From: Thermoanaerobacteraceae bacterium
GTDB taxonomy: Bacteria > Bacillota > JADQBR01
Assembly (NCBI GenBank): GCA_017656305.1
Contig: JACDOG010000009.1
Location: 1-64,000 of the forward strand
Direction: 5' to 3'
DNA length: 64,000 bases
In this document: positions 7,777-16,648 of the stretch, piece by piece
Position numbering within the stretch: the stretch's first letter is position 1
Layout of the letters: each line of letters opens with the position of its first letter
Made by a program: the position numbers and the translations under genes
The notes under the pieces: generated by a model
What the model was told of the DNA's origin: nothing
Seen by the model: only the letters and a program-made list of their open reading frames with translations
Databases searched by the model: none

Positions 7777-8511
7777 ATGTACGAGCGTGCGAAAATTCTG
7801 CCTGCCGGTGACAGCAATGCGGTGCTGGAGCTGGGAAACGAAATTTCGGTGGCGGTGCACAAAAAAGTCCGGGCATTCTTTTTGGCACTTAACAAGGAAC
7901 CAGTCAAGGGAGTGACGGAAATCATTCCCGCTTACCGTTCGCTGCTTATCAACTATGACCCGGTAAAAATATCCTACCGGGAGCTGAAACGGTCGCTGTT
8001 GGAGCTGGAAGAGCGGCTGGAAGCCATTGAACTGCCCAGCCCGCAAACCGTGGTCATTCCTACGTTGTACGGTGGAGAAGCAGGACCGGATTTGGAAGAT
8101 GTGGCGTCTTACAACAACCTGTCCCCCGAAGAGGTAATAGAAATCCATTCCGGGACCGATTACCTGATTTACATGCTGGGGTTTACACCGGGTTTTCCCT
8201 ATTTGGGCGGGATGTCGGAAAAGATTGCCACCCCCAGGCTGGAAAACCCCCGAACCGTGATACCCGGCGGCTCCGTGGGAATTGCCGGGTCCCAGACCGG
8301 GATATATCCTATAGACAGTCCCGGGGGCTGGCGGTTGATCGGCCGCACTCCGGTAGAGCTGTACAACCCCCATGCTAACCCGCCGGTATTGCTGCAGGTG
8401 GGTGACTACCTGCGCTTTAAACCGATTACCAAAGAGGAGTATGCACGAATTGCGCAGCAGGTGTCGGCTGGGAATTATTCAGTAACAACAATCGGGATGG
8501 AGGATGACTGA
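7777..8511 (+). CDS. pxpB: 5-oxoprolinase subunit B (KipI-like)
   Basis: The 244-residue protein belongs to the KipI/PxpB family: an N-terminal domain with GDSNAVLELG, and a cyclophilin-like C-terminal domain with YLIYMLGFTPGFPYLGG and TPRLENPRTVIPGGSVG. It forms the PxpBC complex that phosphorylates the 5-oxoproline-derived substrate for PxpA. In B. subtilis KipI also inhibits the sporulation kinase KinA, so a link to sporulation is possible but unproven here. ATG 7777 is preferred because AGGAGGTGA lies 7 bases upstream; an in-frame GTG at 7720 would fall inside the hairpin leader. The stop overlaps the pxpC start by one base. Confidence 0.92.
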   Translation: MYERAKILPAGDSNAVLELGNEISVAVHKKVRAFFLALNKEPVKGVTEIIPAYRSLLINYDPVKISYRELKRSLLELEERLEAIELPSPQTVVIPTLYGGEAGPDLEDVASYNNLSPEEVIEIHSGTDYLIYMLGFTPGFPYLGGMSEKIATPRLENPRTVIPGGSVGIAGSQTGIYPIDSPGGWRLIGRTPVELYNPHANPPVLLQVGDYLRFKPITKEEYARIAQQVSAGNYSVTTIGMEDD

Positions 8512-9509
8512 TGGGTATCATGGTACATAATCCCGGATTACTGACAACCGTACAGGACGCGGGGCGTTTCGGCTACCAGCATATCGGTATGCCCACAGCA
8601 GGTGTGATGGATTTCTTTGCTTACCAGGCTGCCAACAGACTGGTGGGTAATTCCAGCGGAGAAGCGGTGCTGGAATGTACGCTGGTAGGCCCCACCCTGG
8701 AATTTACGGAGGATGCTTTGGTGGCGGTTACCGGCGGCGACCTGTCGCCGCAGCTGGATGGCATGCCGCTTCCCATGTGGGAAAGCTGCCTGGTGTCCAG
8801 AGGGAGTAAGCTGTCCTTTCAAGGTGTACGCAGCGGTGCCAGAGCTTATATTGCCGTGGCTGGTGGCATTGATGTGCCGCTGGTAATGGGAAGCCGGTCT
8901 ACTTACCTGCGGGGGAAACTTGGCGGCCTGGAAGGGCGAAAACTGCGTCAGGGTGATTACCTGCCCGTGGGGAAGACGGACGGACGGCCGTCGCTGCTGA
9001 GGGTTAAGCCGGATTGTATCCCGGACTACAGCCGGGAGACCGTCCGGGTGGTTCTCGGTCCGCAGGACGATTACTTTACGTCTGAAGGTATCAAAACGTT
9101 TCTCAACGAAACCTATGAAGTGACCAAGAACTCGGACCGCATGGGCTACCGCCTGACAGGACCGACCATCGAACACGGCAAGGGGGCGGATATCATTTCC
9201 GACGGCATTCCCCTGGGCGGTATCCAGGTGCCCGGCCACGGCGAGCCGATTATCATGATGGTGGACAGGCAGACCACCGGAGGTTACCCGAAAATAGCCA
9301 CAGTGATTACCCCTGATATCAGTTTGGTGGCGCAGAAAAATCCCGGGGACAGGATAAAATTCGCTCAGGTAACGCTGGAGGAAGCGCAGGAAATTTACAG
9401 GTCGTGGATGGAGCGGCTTGACGAAGCTTATGAGCCCAAACCGGAAGGCAAGCGATTTAAAGTGACCATCAGTGGACACGTTTATGACGTGTTGGTCGAA
9501 GAAATTTGA
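8511..9509 (+). CDS. pxpC: 5-oxoprolinase subunit C (KipA-like, biotin-dependent carboxyltransferase-like domain)
   Basis: The 332-residue protein matches KipA/PxpC: GLLTTVQDAGRFGYQ at the N-terminus, GVMDFFAYQAANRLVGN, AYIAVAGGIDVPLVMGSRST, and a C-terminal DGIPLGGIQVPGHGEPI with DRQTTGGYPKIA. It partners PxpB to activate 5-oxoproline before PxpA completes hydrolysis to glutamate. The start ATG overlaps the pxpB stop (TGATG), a sign of translational coupling. The C-terminal end (FKVTISGHVYDVLVEEI) looks like the start of a biotinyl-type tail that does not continue. It is the last pxp gene; no kipR-like IclR repressor follows. Confidence 0.93.
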   Translation: MGIMVHNPGLLTTVQDAGRFGYQHIGMPTAGVMDFFAYQAANRLVGNSSGEAVLECTLVGPTLEFTEDALVAVTGGDLSPQLDGMPLPMWESCLVSRGSKLSFQGVRSGARAYIAVAGGIDVPLVMGSRSTYLRGKLGGLEGRKLRQGDYLPVGKTDGRPSLLRVKPDCIPDYSRETVRVVLGPQDDYFTSEGIKTFLNETYEVTKNSDRMGYRLTGPTIEHGKGADIISDGIPLGGIQVPGHGEPIIMMVDRQTTGGYPKIATVITPDISLVAQKNPGDRIKFAQVTLEEAQEIYRSWMERLDEAYEPKPEGKRFKVTISGHVYDVLVEEI

Positions 9510-9544
9510 TGCTTAACTTAATTGCATTTATTTCCATCATAACC

Positions 9545-9589
9545 CACCCTTCCAGTTAATATGATGTGATGAAATGATTGGGAAGGGTG
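9545..9589 (+). promoter_or_regulatory. Hairpin that would sequester the next gene's ribosome site
   Basis: CACCCTTCC (9545-9553) is exactly complementary to GGAAGGGTG (9581-9589), with a 27-base loop. The right arm is the Shine-Dalgarno region of the TTG-started gene at 9597, so folding would hide it. This may limit translation or respond to RNA-binding factors. No termination T-run follows. Confidence 0.5.
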
Positions 9590-9596
9590 AGAGCGT

Positions 9597-10286
9597 TTGG
9601 TTGTGAAGGTGCGCTGGTTGTGGGTAGTCATACCGCTTTTATTGATACTGCTGGCTGCTGGGGGGTACTACTATTACATAGAGGAAATCCGGGTGATTCC
9701 CGAGGAACTGGTACGGGAGTCCCTGGAAAACTCGCTGTATGCTACCAGTTACCGGTACAAAACGGTTGTCACGCTGAAATTGGATGGCCAGGAAGAAAGG
9801 CAGTTAAGTGATGTTGCCGGGGAAAAGTCGGGCCGTGATTTCCATTTCAAGGGTAAGATGCTCGGCCAAAAGGTAGAGGTGTACCAGGTTGATGATAGTA
9901 TTTACTCCCTGGACCCGAAGACGGGCAGGTGGATGATTACTCCGGGAAACGACCTGTTTCAGCCGGAAATATTTATGATGGAGATCAACCCCATGTCCAA
10001 TTTCCGCTTTACGGAGATAAACAATATTGAATATCACGGCCTGGAAAAGGTGGGCAGGAAAAAGTATTACATGGTGTCCTGTGAACCTGTGGTAAAAAAC
10101 AACTTCATTGAAAAATACTGGCAGGATTTTCGCTACCGCCTGTGGGTGGATAAGCGGTCCAGGAGAATAGTGAGAGCGGAAGTTTATGCCAAAAGCATCA
10201 AGGACCCGCAGGATTCCATCAATATTTCCGTAGAACTGAGCGATTTCAACAAAAGAATTACCATAAAACCTCCGGAAGCCAATTAG
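9597..10286 (+). CDS. Membrane-anchored extracytoplasmic protein of unknown function
   Basis: The 229-residue protein has one N-terminal membrane helix (about 6-26, ending in GGYYYYI) and an exported remainder rich in beta-strand pattern, with segments such as FHFKGKMLGQKVEVYQVDD and LWVDKRSRRIVRAEVY. That shape resembles LolA/outer-membrane-lipoprotein-sorting-like folds found on the outside of Firmicute cells, but the similarity is weak and no function can be given. TTG 9597 follows GGAAGGGTGAG at good spacing; GTG 9603 is an alternative. It is separated from pxpC by about 87 bases and ends in its own terminator, so it may be a single-gene unit or the tail of the pxp operon. Confidence 0.7.
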   Translation: MVVKVRWLWVVIPLLLILLAAGGYYYYIEEIRVIPEELVRESLENSLYATSYRYKTVVTLKLDGQEERQLSDVAGEKSGRDFHFKGKMLGQKVEVYQVDDSIYSLDPKTGRWMITPGNDLFQPEIFMMEINPMSNFRFTEINNIEYHGLEKVGRKKYYMVSCEPVVKNNFIEKYWQDFRYRLWVDKRSRRIVRAEVYAKSIKDPQDSINISVELSDFNKRITIKPPEAN

Positions 10287-10313
10287 CCCCAGTATTGGGG
10301 CTACAGCTTTTTT
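10285..10313 (+). terminator. Intrinsic terminator after the membrane-anchored unknown
   Basis: AGCCCCA (10285-10291) pairs with TGGGGCT (10296-10302) over a four-base loop, followed closely by six T residues (10308-10313). The stem begins within the stop codon. It separates this gene from the sigma-H-type promoter and moxR operon. Confidence 0.85.
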
Positions 10314-10358
10314 CAGGTTATACCTGTTCTGGGAAGATTAACCTTTTTGCCTGGTGCC

Positions 10359-10387
10359 GCAGGATTAGCTGGTAATCTGTCGAATAG
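10359..10387 (+). promoter_or_regulatory. Sigma-H-type promoter with an overlapping 0A-box-like site, upstream of moxR
   Basis: GCAGGATTA (10359-10367), an 11-base spacer, then GTCGAATAG (10379-10387) fits the sigma-H consensus RnAGGAwWW-N11-12-RnnGAATWW at all but the final base. TGTCGAA at 10378-10384 is also a full match to the Spo0A box. The start codon of moxR is 57 bases downstream of the -10. This suggests expression at the transition to sporulation. Confidence 0.6.
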
Positions 10388-10443
10388 AAGTTAAGAATGT
10401 GAAATTTGGTGGCAGGTTGTGCAGGTAAGATGGGGGTGATCTT

Positions 10444-11382
10444 ATGCAGTTGCAGGAGAAACTGACCAGGGTGCTGGATAACATAGATGAAGTTTTGGTA
10501 GGGCGGAGAAAAGCGGCCCAAAGTTTGCTGGCGGCGGTGCTCGCCGGGGGGCACGTTCTTATTGAGGACAAGCCCGGTGTGGGGAAAACCATGCTGGTTA
10601 AGGCTTTGGCCCGGTCCATTGACTGTGAGTTTTCCCGAATTCAGTTTAATGCCGATATATTGCCGGGAGATATTACCGGCATGGAAGTATATACCCGTGA
10701 TGGTGAGAAAAAATTTGTCCCCGGTCCCATTATGGCCAATCTGGTTTTGGTGGATGAGGTCAACCGGGGCAACCCTAGGGCCCAGGCCGGGCTGCTGGAG
10801 GCTATGGAGGAAAAACAGGTTACAGTCATGGGAAAGCGGTACCCGCTGGCTGAGCCGTTTTGTGTTCTGGCCACGCAGAATCCCGTGGAATTGGCGGGGA
10901 CGTACCCGCTGTCCGAGGGACTGGTGGACCGGTTTATGCTTCGCTTGTCCCTGGGATATCCCGATGCCGCCCAGGAAGTGGCCATGCTAAACCTGAAGGA
11001 GAAAGGAGAACCGCTGGACAAGCTGCAGCCGGTAGTTGATGCCGCCGTAATACTGGAGGCCCGGGAAGCGGTACATACTGTCTATGTGGAGTCCAGCGTC
11101 AAGCAGTATATAGTGGATATCGTGCGGGCTATTCGTTCGCGTAAGGAATTAAAGGTGGGTGTAAGTCCCCGGGCAACTCTGGATTTATACCAGCTGTCCC
11201 GGGCGCGGGCGTTTCTCCAGGGAAGAGACTATGTTATGCCTGACGATGTCAAGGCGCTTGCCTATCAGGCTCTGGCTCACAGAATATTTTTGACCAATGA
11301 GGCAGCTTTTCACGGCGTTACGGTTGAGAGTTTGCTGGAGGCTGCAGTAACAGGTACCCCTGTACCGGTAGCCCGGAGGTAG
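10444..11382 (+). CDS. MoxR-family AAA+ ATPase
   Basis: The 312-residue protein has a MoxR AAA+ core: Walker A EDKPGVGKTM (41-50), Walker B LVLVDEVNRGNP, sensor 1 FCVLATQNPVE, an arginine-finger LVDRFMLRL region, and a C-terminal lid with SPRATLDLYQLSRA. MoxR ATPases act as chaperones or activators for co-encoded VWA/DUF58 proteins and often pair with transglutaminase-like membrane proteins, exactly as here. The three genes are tightly spaced (4 and 22 bases), which indicates one operon. ATG 10444 follows GGGGGTGATCTT. The target of this system is unknown in most bacteria; a cell-envelope or sporulation role is suggested only by the promoter. Confidence 0.92.
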   Translation: MQLQEKLTRVLDNIDEVLVGRRKAAQSLLAAVLAGGHVLIEDKPGVGKTMLVKALARSIDCEFSRIQFNADILPGDITGMEVYTRDGEKKFVPGPIMANLVLVDEVNRGNPRAQAGLLEAMEEKQVTVMGKRYPLAEPFCVLATQNPVELAGTYPLSEGLVDRFMLRLSLGYPDAAQEVAMLNLKEKGEPLDKLQPVVDAAVILEAREAVHTVYVESSVKQYIVDIVRAIRSRKELKVGVSPRATLDLYQLSRARAFLQGRDYVMPDDVKALAYQALAHRIFLTNEAAFHGVTVESLLEAAVTGTPVPVARR

Positions 11383-11386
11383 TGGT

Positions 11387-12355
11387 ATGCGGTGGCTTGT
11401 GACGCTGGTTTGGATTATTGTCATTACAGTATTGTTAATACTGCTTGGCCACGGAAGAGAGGTGGCTATTTTTGACATTATTATCCTTTTGTTTGTCAGC
11501 GTTCAGGCGGTGGTTTCCTATGTTGTGGGAAAAAAAGCAGGCATTTCCCTGGAATTGGTACCGGAGATCACGCGGGGTACCGGCTTTACTGCGCGTTTGC
11601 ACGGTTGCTGCTGGTTTAAGCTAGTTCCTCATTCTTACTCGGTAAAAGCCCGTTATTCCGGGGTGCACTTGTCCCGGGTGGACGATTCCCGTTTTGTGTG
11701 CACCATTACCCGGCGCGGTTTCTATGACAAATCATTGCTACAGGTTACCTGGGGAGACCTGCTGGGATTTTTTTTGTGGACCAGGGATATTTCGCTTGTG
11801 AGGCCCTGCTGGGTATATCCCAGGAGGGAACAGGAGGTGTCTTGTGCCACCGGTGTTACCAACGGGGAACATGTTGACGAACGCCTGGTGGAAGCGGAAA
11901 GTTACAGTGATGTGCGGCGGGTGCACTGGCAGGCAACGGCCAGAACGGGGCAGCTGCTGGTGCGGCAAAATGTTACCTGTCGGAAGCGGTTATGGCTGGT
12001 GGCAGTATTTGCCGGTGGAGACGGAGAAGAGATTGCCGATACGGCAGCGTCCTGGCTGCGCTTTTTATCGGAGAAGCAGCTTTCCGTGGCTGCTGCAGTA
12101 ATTGGCCGTCAATCCTGGATTATACCCGAAGGCATGGGGATGGAGCATGAGAAGCGGGTGCTGCGGGCCCTGGCCTTGGCTGAAGGACCATTAAGTGAAG
12201 AGGAACTGTTTAAAGTGGTGAACCATATTGGCGTTCAAGATAAAGTTTTGCTGATTGGCGAGCTGCCAGAGCATGCAGGGCGCTTGTTTGCCGATACGGT
12301 AGCTGTTGGTACAACTAGCTGGCAAAATATGGAATTGTCTTGGGTTCAATTTTAG
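11387..12355 (+). CDS. DUF58 domain protein
   Basis: The 322-residue protein has two N-terminal hydrophobic segments (about 1-20 and 25-45), a beta-rich middle region, and the DUF58 core with YSDVRRVHWQATARTGQLLV followed by a VWA-like fold. DUF58 proteins are regularly encoded between a MoxR ATPase and a TgpA-type transglutaminase and are thought to be the MoxR partner. It starts only 4 bases after moxR and is followed after 22 bases by the transglutaminase gene. The biochemical function of this family is not established. Confidence 0.88.
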   Translation: MRWLVTLVWIIVITVLLILLGHGREVAIFDIIILLFVSVQAVVSYVVGKKAGISLELVPEITRGTGFTARLHGCCWFKLVPHSYSVKARYSGVHLSRVDDSRFVCTITRRGFYDKSLLQVTWGDLLGFFLWTRDISLVRPCWVYPRREQEVSCATGVTNGEHVDERLVEAESYSDVRRVHWQATARTGQLLVRQNVTCRKRLWLVAVFAGGDGEEIADTAASWLRFLSEKQLSVAAAVIGRQSWIIPEGMGMEHEKRVLRALALAEGPLSEEELFKVVNHIGVQDKVLLIGELPEHAGRLFADTVAVGTTSWQNMELSWVQF

Positions 12356-12377
12356 AGACAACTGACAGGGGGTTAAC

Positions 12378-14192
12378 ATGGGCATCGCTCGTAGGACAAT
12401 ATATGTCATAGCCTTGCTGGCGCTGGTGGTATTTGTAACCGGCGTTTTTCAGGCATTTCCGCAAAAATCGTTTTTCCCTGTGGTGCTGCTGGGCGTGGGC
12501 TGGTTTTCATGCGCCCTTTTTTCTCTTAAAAGCCGGCTGCCCGTTTTTCTGGCAGCCACTGTGCTGGGCGGCGCCTACTGCTTTGATGCCTATAGCCGGC
12601 AGGAACTTTTGGCTGACGGAGTTGCCTTGGGCCTGCTGATAACCTGGGCCATGGCATACCTGCTGGCGGTACAGGTAAACCGGGAGGATTTATGGGCGGT
12701 AATAATGGTCGGGAGTGCCGTGCTTTTAATTGAGCAGGCAGTTTTTTCTCTGAACCTCTGGTTGCAGCTGACTGTTTTTCTTGTCTTACTGGCTGTGGGA
12801 CAGGGGCTGCTGCGCCATTCTTCTCCGGCTTCCGGACTGCGGTTGGTATTGCTGTTATTTGTCTCCCTGCCACTCCTGCTGTTGCTTTGGTTACCGGAAA
12901 AGGTGCAGCCGGCCGCAAATGAACTGCATTTGGACCAGGTGGTAAAATATGATGGCAGTAGTGAAATAAGGGTGGATAATGCTGCCGGGGAGACGGTGGA
13001 ACTGCCTTTGTTTGTTGTGGAAAGCAGTAAGCCCAGTTACTGGCGCGGCAGAGTATACGACTACTACGACGGCCGCCAGTGGTATTCCACTCTGGAGAGT
13101 GCACCCGGCCTGCAGCCGCAGTTTACCGAACGCCTGTACGGAACGGAATTACAGCAAAGTATCACCCTGTTTGCGGAAGCGGAGTTTCTGCCTGCAGCCT
13201 ATCAAGCGATAGCAGTTTCTGACCAGGCTGTAAGCATTGATAGGGCAGGAAGTATCATCAAGGATACCCGGGAGATGTACAGGTACCAGGTAACTTCCAT
13301 CCTGCCGGACCTGGCCAAAGTATCGCCAGGAGGTGCTGACCGGCAGGTTGACCGACGTTATCTACAGCTACCGGATAATTTTTCCCCGGCGATTAAAAAG
13401 TTGGCCCAAGAAATAACGCGTGACAGTGAAAACAACTGGGAAAAAGCTCTGCTCATCCGGGACTATTTAAGGCAAAATTATACCTATAACACCCGGGTGA
13501 ATTTCAATGAGGGGGAAATGGTTGCCCGGTTTCTTTTTTCAGAGAAACAGGGTTACTGTGTGCAGTTTGCTACAGCCATGGTAATGCTGGCGCGTAGTGT
13601 CGGTATTCCTGCCCGGTGGGTGCTTGGTTTTACTCCCGGTGTATATGATGTGCGGCAGGAGGCGTACCTGGTTTACGGGAGAAATGCGCACACCTGGGCG
13701 GAAGTTTACGTTCCGGGTAACGGCTGGCTCCCCGTGGAGGCCACTCCGGGTTTTGCCCTGCCTGAGCTGAACGTTGAAGAAAGCGGTACCGGTCAGGTGC
13801 TGACAGGGTACGGTTTCACGGGACAAGGTTTCGGCATGTTTCTGCTGATGGTGATAACGACAGCCGTTGGACTGTACGTAATCTTTTTGGTACGGAGGAG
13901 AAGTCGTGAGGCGGGTAAAGGTGCTGCGGAGCACTGGACGGGAACGGGTCTTTACGGGGAAATGGCCCGGTGGTTCCAGCAGAGGGGTAAAGGACCTGCA
14001 CCCCACGAGACACCTGTTGAATTCGGCAACCGGATTGCCGGGGATTTCCCGCAGATGCGGGAAATAGTGAAAGCGGTTGTGGAAAACTTTATTTCGTGGC
14101 GCTACGGCAGGAAAAAGTTTGCAGCGGAGGAAGAACGAGAATTGAGGCAGCAGTGGGAAACTTGGCGACAAAATTCAACAAAAAAGAAATAA
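12378..14192 (+). CDS. Membrane transglutaminase-like protein (TgpA/YebA type)
   Basis: The 604-residue protein has about six N-terminal membrane helices (to about residue 175), an extracytoplasmic region, a transglutaminase-like core, another membrane helix near 490-512, and a C-terminal cytoplasmic DUF4129-like tail. Catalytic Cys394 (GYCVQFATAM) and His438 (NAHTWAEVY) are visible; the third position is Glu in PVEATPGF, as in many Firmicute relatives, rather than Asp. It probably modifies or cleaves envelope proteins or peptides on the outer face of the membrane, with MoxR and DUF58 acting inside. The substrate is unknown. The gene ends the moxR operon. Confidence 0.88.
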   Translation: MGIARRTIYVIALLALVVFVTGVFQAFPQKSFFPVVLLGVGWFSCALFSLKSRLPVFLAATVLGGAYCFDAYSRQELLADGVALGLLITWAMAYLLAVQVNREDLWAVIMVGSAVLLIEQAVFSLNLWLQLTVFLVLLAVGQGLLRHSSPASGLRLVLLLFVSLPLLLLLWLPEKVQPAANELHLDQVVKYDGSSEIRVDNAAGETVELPLFVVESSKPSYWRGRVYDYYDGRQWYSTLESAPGLQPQFTERLYGTELQQSITLFAEAEFLPAAYQAIAVSDQAVSIDRAGSIIKDTREMYRYQVTSILPDLAKVSPGGADRQVDRRYLQLPDNFSPAIKKLAQEITRDSENNWEKALLIRDYLRQNYTYNTRVNFNEGEMVARFLFSEKQGYCVQFATAMVMLARSVGIPARWVLGFTPGVYDVRQEAYLVYGRNAHTWAEVYVPGNGWLPVEATPGFALPELNVEESGTGQVLTGYGFTGQGFGMFLLMVITTAVGLYVIFLVRRRSREAGKGAAEHWTGTGLYGEMARWFQQRGKGPAPHETPVEFGNRIAGDFPQMREIVKAVVENFISWRYGRKKFAAEEERELRQQWETWRQNSTKKK

Positions 14193-14238
14193 GGCGGAAG
14201 GAGTTTCTTGTATTTTGGGAGAACTGTACTGATTAAAC

Positions 14239-14268
14239 TTGTGACCCCGGGGAAAACTACCATATAAC
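14239..14268 (+). promoter_or_regulatory. Possible sigma-A promoter of hpt-guaA
   Basis: TTGTGA (14239-14244) and TATAAC (14263-14268) are separated by 18 bases, 30 bases before the hpt start codon. The two boxes match consensus at 4/6 and 5/6 positions. No terminator was seen between the transglutaminase gene and this point, so read-through is also possible. Confidence 0.45.
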
Positions 14269-14298
14269 TTTAAGAAGAAATATGAGGGAGGAACGGGC

Positions 14299-14841
14299 AT
14301 GTTGGAAAATTATATCCAGGAGATTCTGATTTCCGAAGAGGAAATTACCAATAAGGTCAAGGAACTGGGACGGCAAATCAGTAATGACTACGGTGATGAC
14401 CAGCAGCTGATTGTTGTCGGGATTTTAAAGGGAGCAATTATCTTTCTTTCTGATCTGGTGCGGGAAATTAAACTTCCCATCGCGTTGGACTTCATGGCGG
14501 TTTCCAGCTACGGCAGCAGTACAGAAAGTTCGGGTGCGGTGCGGATATTGAAAGATTTGGAACGTGATGTGGAAAACAAGCATGTGTTGATTGTTGAAGA
14601 CATTGTCGATACTGGGCTTACGTTAAAGTACCTGCTGGATAACCTGTGGTCGCGCAAACCGGCAAGTGTCAAAACCTGCACGCTTCTTGACAAGCCCAGC
14701 CGGCGTCTGGTGGATGTGACCGTGGACTATAACGGTTTTTCCATTCCTGACAAGTTTGTCGTGGGTTACGGACTGGATTTTGCCGAGAATTACCGCAACT
14801 TACCCTATATTGCCATCTTGAAGCCAGAAGCTTATGAATAA
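14299..14841 (+). CDS. hpt: Hypoxanthine phosphoribosyltransferase
   Basis: The 180-residue protein has the type I phosphoribosyltransferase core with the PRPP-binding loop VLIVEDIVDTGLTL, the flexible-loop segment DFMAVSSYG, and a C-terminal PDKFVVGYGLDF. It salvages hypoxanthine and guanine by transfer from PRPP to give IMP and GMP in the cytoplasm. ATG 14299 follows a GGGAGGAACGGGC ribosome site. It lies 17 bases before guaA and upstream of the de novo purine operon, so salvage, GMP synthesis and de novo synthesis are clustered. Length fits the family. Confidence 0.95.
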   Translation: MLENYIQEILISEEEITNKVKELGRQISNDYGDDQQLIVVGILKGAIIFLSDLVREIKLPIALDFMAVSSYGSSTESSGAVRILKDLERDVENKHVLIVEDIVDTGLTLKYLLDNLWSRKPASVKTCTLLDKPSRRLVDVTVDYNGFSIPDKFVVGYGLDFAENYRNLPYIAILKPEAYE

Positions 14842-14858
14842 AGTTTGGGAGGTAAAAT

Positions 14859-16406
14859 ATGAAAGAGGTAAGCAAGCAGCACCAGTTGGTAATAGTTTTG
14901 GATTTTGGCGGTCAGTACAACCAGCTGATTGCCCGGAGGGTAAGGGAAGCCAATGTGTACTGTGAAATGCTTCCTTACAACACGCCTGTCGACGAGATAC
15001 TTGCCATGCAGCCCAAAGGCATTATCTTTTCCGGCGGGCCGTCCAGCGTTTATGGCGAAGGAGCGCCGCGAATTGATAAGAAGATTTACGAAGCGGGAAT
15101 TCCTATTTTAGGTATCTGCTATGGAATGCAGCTGATGACACATGATTTGGGCGGTAAGGTGGAAAAGGCCAGGTCCAGAGAATACGGGAAAACCATGTTG
15201 CAGGTCATTCATGAAGATGCTATCTTTGCCGGACTGCATAAACAACAGCAGTGCTGGATGAGCCACGGTGACTACATTACGGAACCGCCACAGGGTTTTA
15301 CCGTTACGGCAAAAACCGCCAACGCTCCGGTGGCTGCCATGGCCAATGAAGAAAAGAAACTTTACGGCATCCAGTTTCACCCGGAAGTGCGGCATACACC
15401 GCAGGGACAGGCCATGCTGGAAGCGTTCCTGTATAATGTTTGCGGCTGTGACGGCGAGTGGACCATGCAGTCCTTTATTGATGAAGAAGTGGCACGAATT
15501 AGGGAGGAAGTAGGCAATAAAAAGGTGATTTCCGCATTGAGCGGAGGCGTTGACTCAGCCGTAGCCTCCCTGATAGTTGCCGAAGCCATTGGCGAGCAAC
15601 TGACCTGCATTTTTGTGGACCACGGCCTGCTGCGCAAGGGTGAAGCGGAGCAGGTGAAAAAGACCTTTGCCGGGAAGTTTAACTTGAACCTGATTGCTGT
15701 GGATGCTAGGGAGAGATTTTTGAAGCGCCTACAAGGTGTCGTGGATCCCGAACAAAAACGGAAGATTATTGGCGAAGAGTTCATTAGAGTGTTTGAGGAA
15801 GAAGCTGAAAAACTGGGTAAAATCGACTACCTGGTGCAGGGAACCCTCTATTCCGATGTGATTGAAAGCGGTACGGATACGGCTTCCACTATCAAGAGCC
15901 ACCACAACGTTGGCGGGCTCCCGGAAAAGATGAAGCTGAAGCTGATTGAGCCGCTGCGCAATTTGTTTAAGGATGAAGTGCGTGTTGCCGGCAGCGAGCT
16001 CAACCTACCCGATGAAATTGTCTGGCGCCAGCCTTTCCCGGGACCGGGACTGGCCATCCGTATTCTCGGGGAAGTGACGGAGGAAAAGCTGGAAATTGTG
16101 CGGGAGGCCGACAGCATTATTATTGAAGAAATCAGGAAGGCCAATTTGTATCGGGACATCTGGCAGGCATTTGCCGTGCTGCCGTCCATGCGGTCTGTAG
16201 GCGTACAGGGAGATGAAAGAACTTACGCTTATACCATAGTTGTTCGGGCGGTTACCAGCGACGATGCCATGACTGCCGACTGGGCACGCTTGCCCTATGA
16301 CCTGCTGGAACGGATTTCTTCCAGAATTGTTAACGAAGTAGACCAGGTAAACCGCGTGGTTTATGATATCACTTCCAAACCGCCCGGGACCATTGAGTGG
16401 GAATAA
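14859..16406 (+). CDS. guaA: GMP synthase (glutamine-hydrolysing)
   Basis: The 515-residue protein has an N-terminal class I glutamine amidotransferase domain with catalytic Cys87 in GICYGMQLM and the FHPEV histidine/glutamate pair, an ATP pyrophosphatase domain with P-loop SGGVDSAVA, and a C-terminal dimerisation domain ending in the family signature [15 protein letters not shown]. It converts XMP, ATP and glutamine to GMP. Length is typical. It shares a transcript with hpt and ends at an intrinsic terminator, so it is outside the riboswitch-controlled operon that follows. Confidence 0.96.
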   Translation: MKEVSKQHQLVIVLDFGGQYNQLIARRVREANVYCEMLPYNTPVDEILAMQPKGIIFSGGPSSVYGEGAPRIDKKIYEAGIPILGICYGMQLMTHDLGGKVEKARSREYGKTMLQVIHEDAIFAGLHKQQQCWMSHGDYITEPPQGFTVTAKTANAPVAAMANEEKKLYGIQFHPEVRHTPQGQAMLEAFLYNVCGCDGEWTMQSFIDEEVARIREEVGNKKVISALSGGVDSAVASLIVAEAIGEQLTCIFVDHGLLRKGEAEQVKKTFAGKFNLNLIAVDARERFLKRLQGVVDPEQKRKIIGEEFIRVFEEEAEKLGKIDYLVQGTLYSDVIESGTDTASTIKSHHNVGGLPEKMKLKLIEPLRNLFKDEVRVAGSELNLPDEIVWRQPFPGPGLAIRILGEVTEEKLEIVREADSIIIEEIRKANLYRDIWQAFAVLPSMRSVGVQGDERTYAYTIVVRAVTSDDAMTADWARLPYDLLERISSRIVNEVDQVNRVVYDITSKPPGTIEWE

Positions 16407-16413
16407 CAGGTAT

Positions 16414-16447
16414 ACCCGTGCTAAGCTTTAAAGCACGGGTGTTTTTT
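16414..16447 (+). terminator. Intrinsic terminator after guaA
   Basis: ACCCGTGCT (16414-16422) and AGCACGGGT (16432-16440) form a perfect 9-bp stem with a nine-base loop, followed by G and six T residues (16442-16447). It separates hpt-guaA from the purine permease/pur operon. Confidence 0.9.
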
Positions 16448-16598
16448 GTTTAAAAGATTTTGGTACAATTTGTCGGCAAAGCGTGTTCCTGGCTTCTTGT
16501 TTGTTTAACATCGCGAGAAAGAGAGCGGTTTAGGGGAACAATGTTAGCCAAAAGGTGAATGATTGAACACAAATAACATAAAATGTTCGGGAATTTTA

Positions 16599-16627
16599 TT
16601 GACAAATTTTTTGCCTTTTGGTATTAT
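16599..16627 (+). promoter_or_regulatory. Strong sigma-A promoter of the purine operon leader
   Basis: TTGACA (16599-16604), a 17-base spacer and TATTAT (16622-16627) give a near-consensus promoter. Transcription should start near 16634, about 15 bases before the guanine aptamer. Between the guaA terminator and this promoter (16448-16598) I see no gene or other clear element. Confidence 0.85.
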
Positions 16628-16648
16628 GATTTTGACAACAACATAGGT

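Noticed and set aside
8538-9479. A long open frame of over 300 codons on the - strand under pxpC
   Set aside because: It lies fully opposite a conserved gene, has no ribosome site, and its product shows no family features; a shadow of the coding strand.
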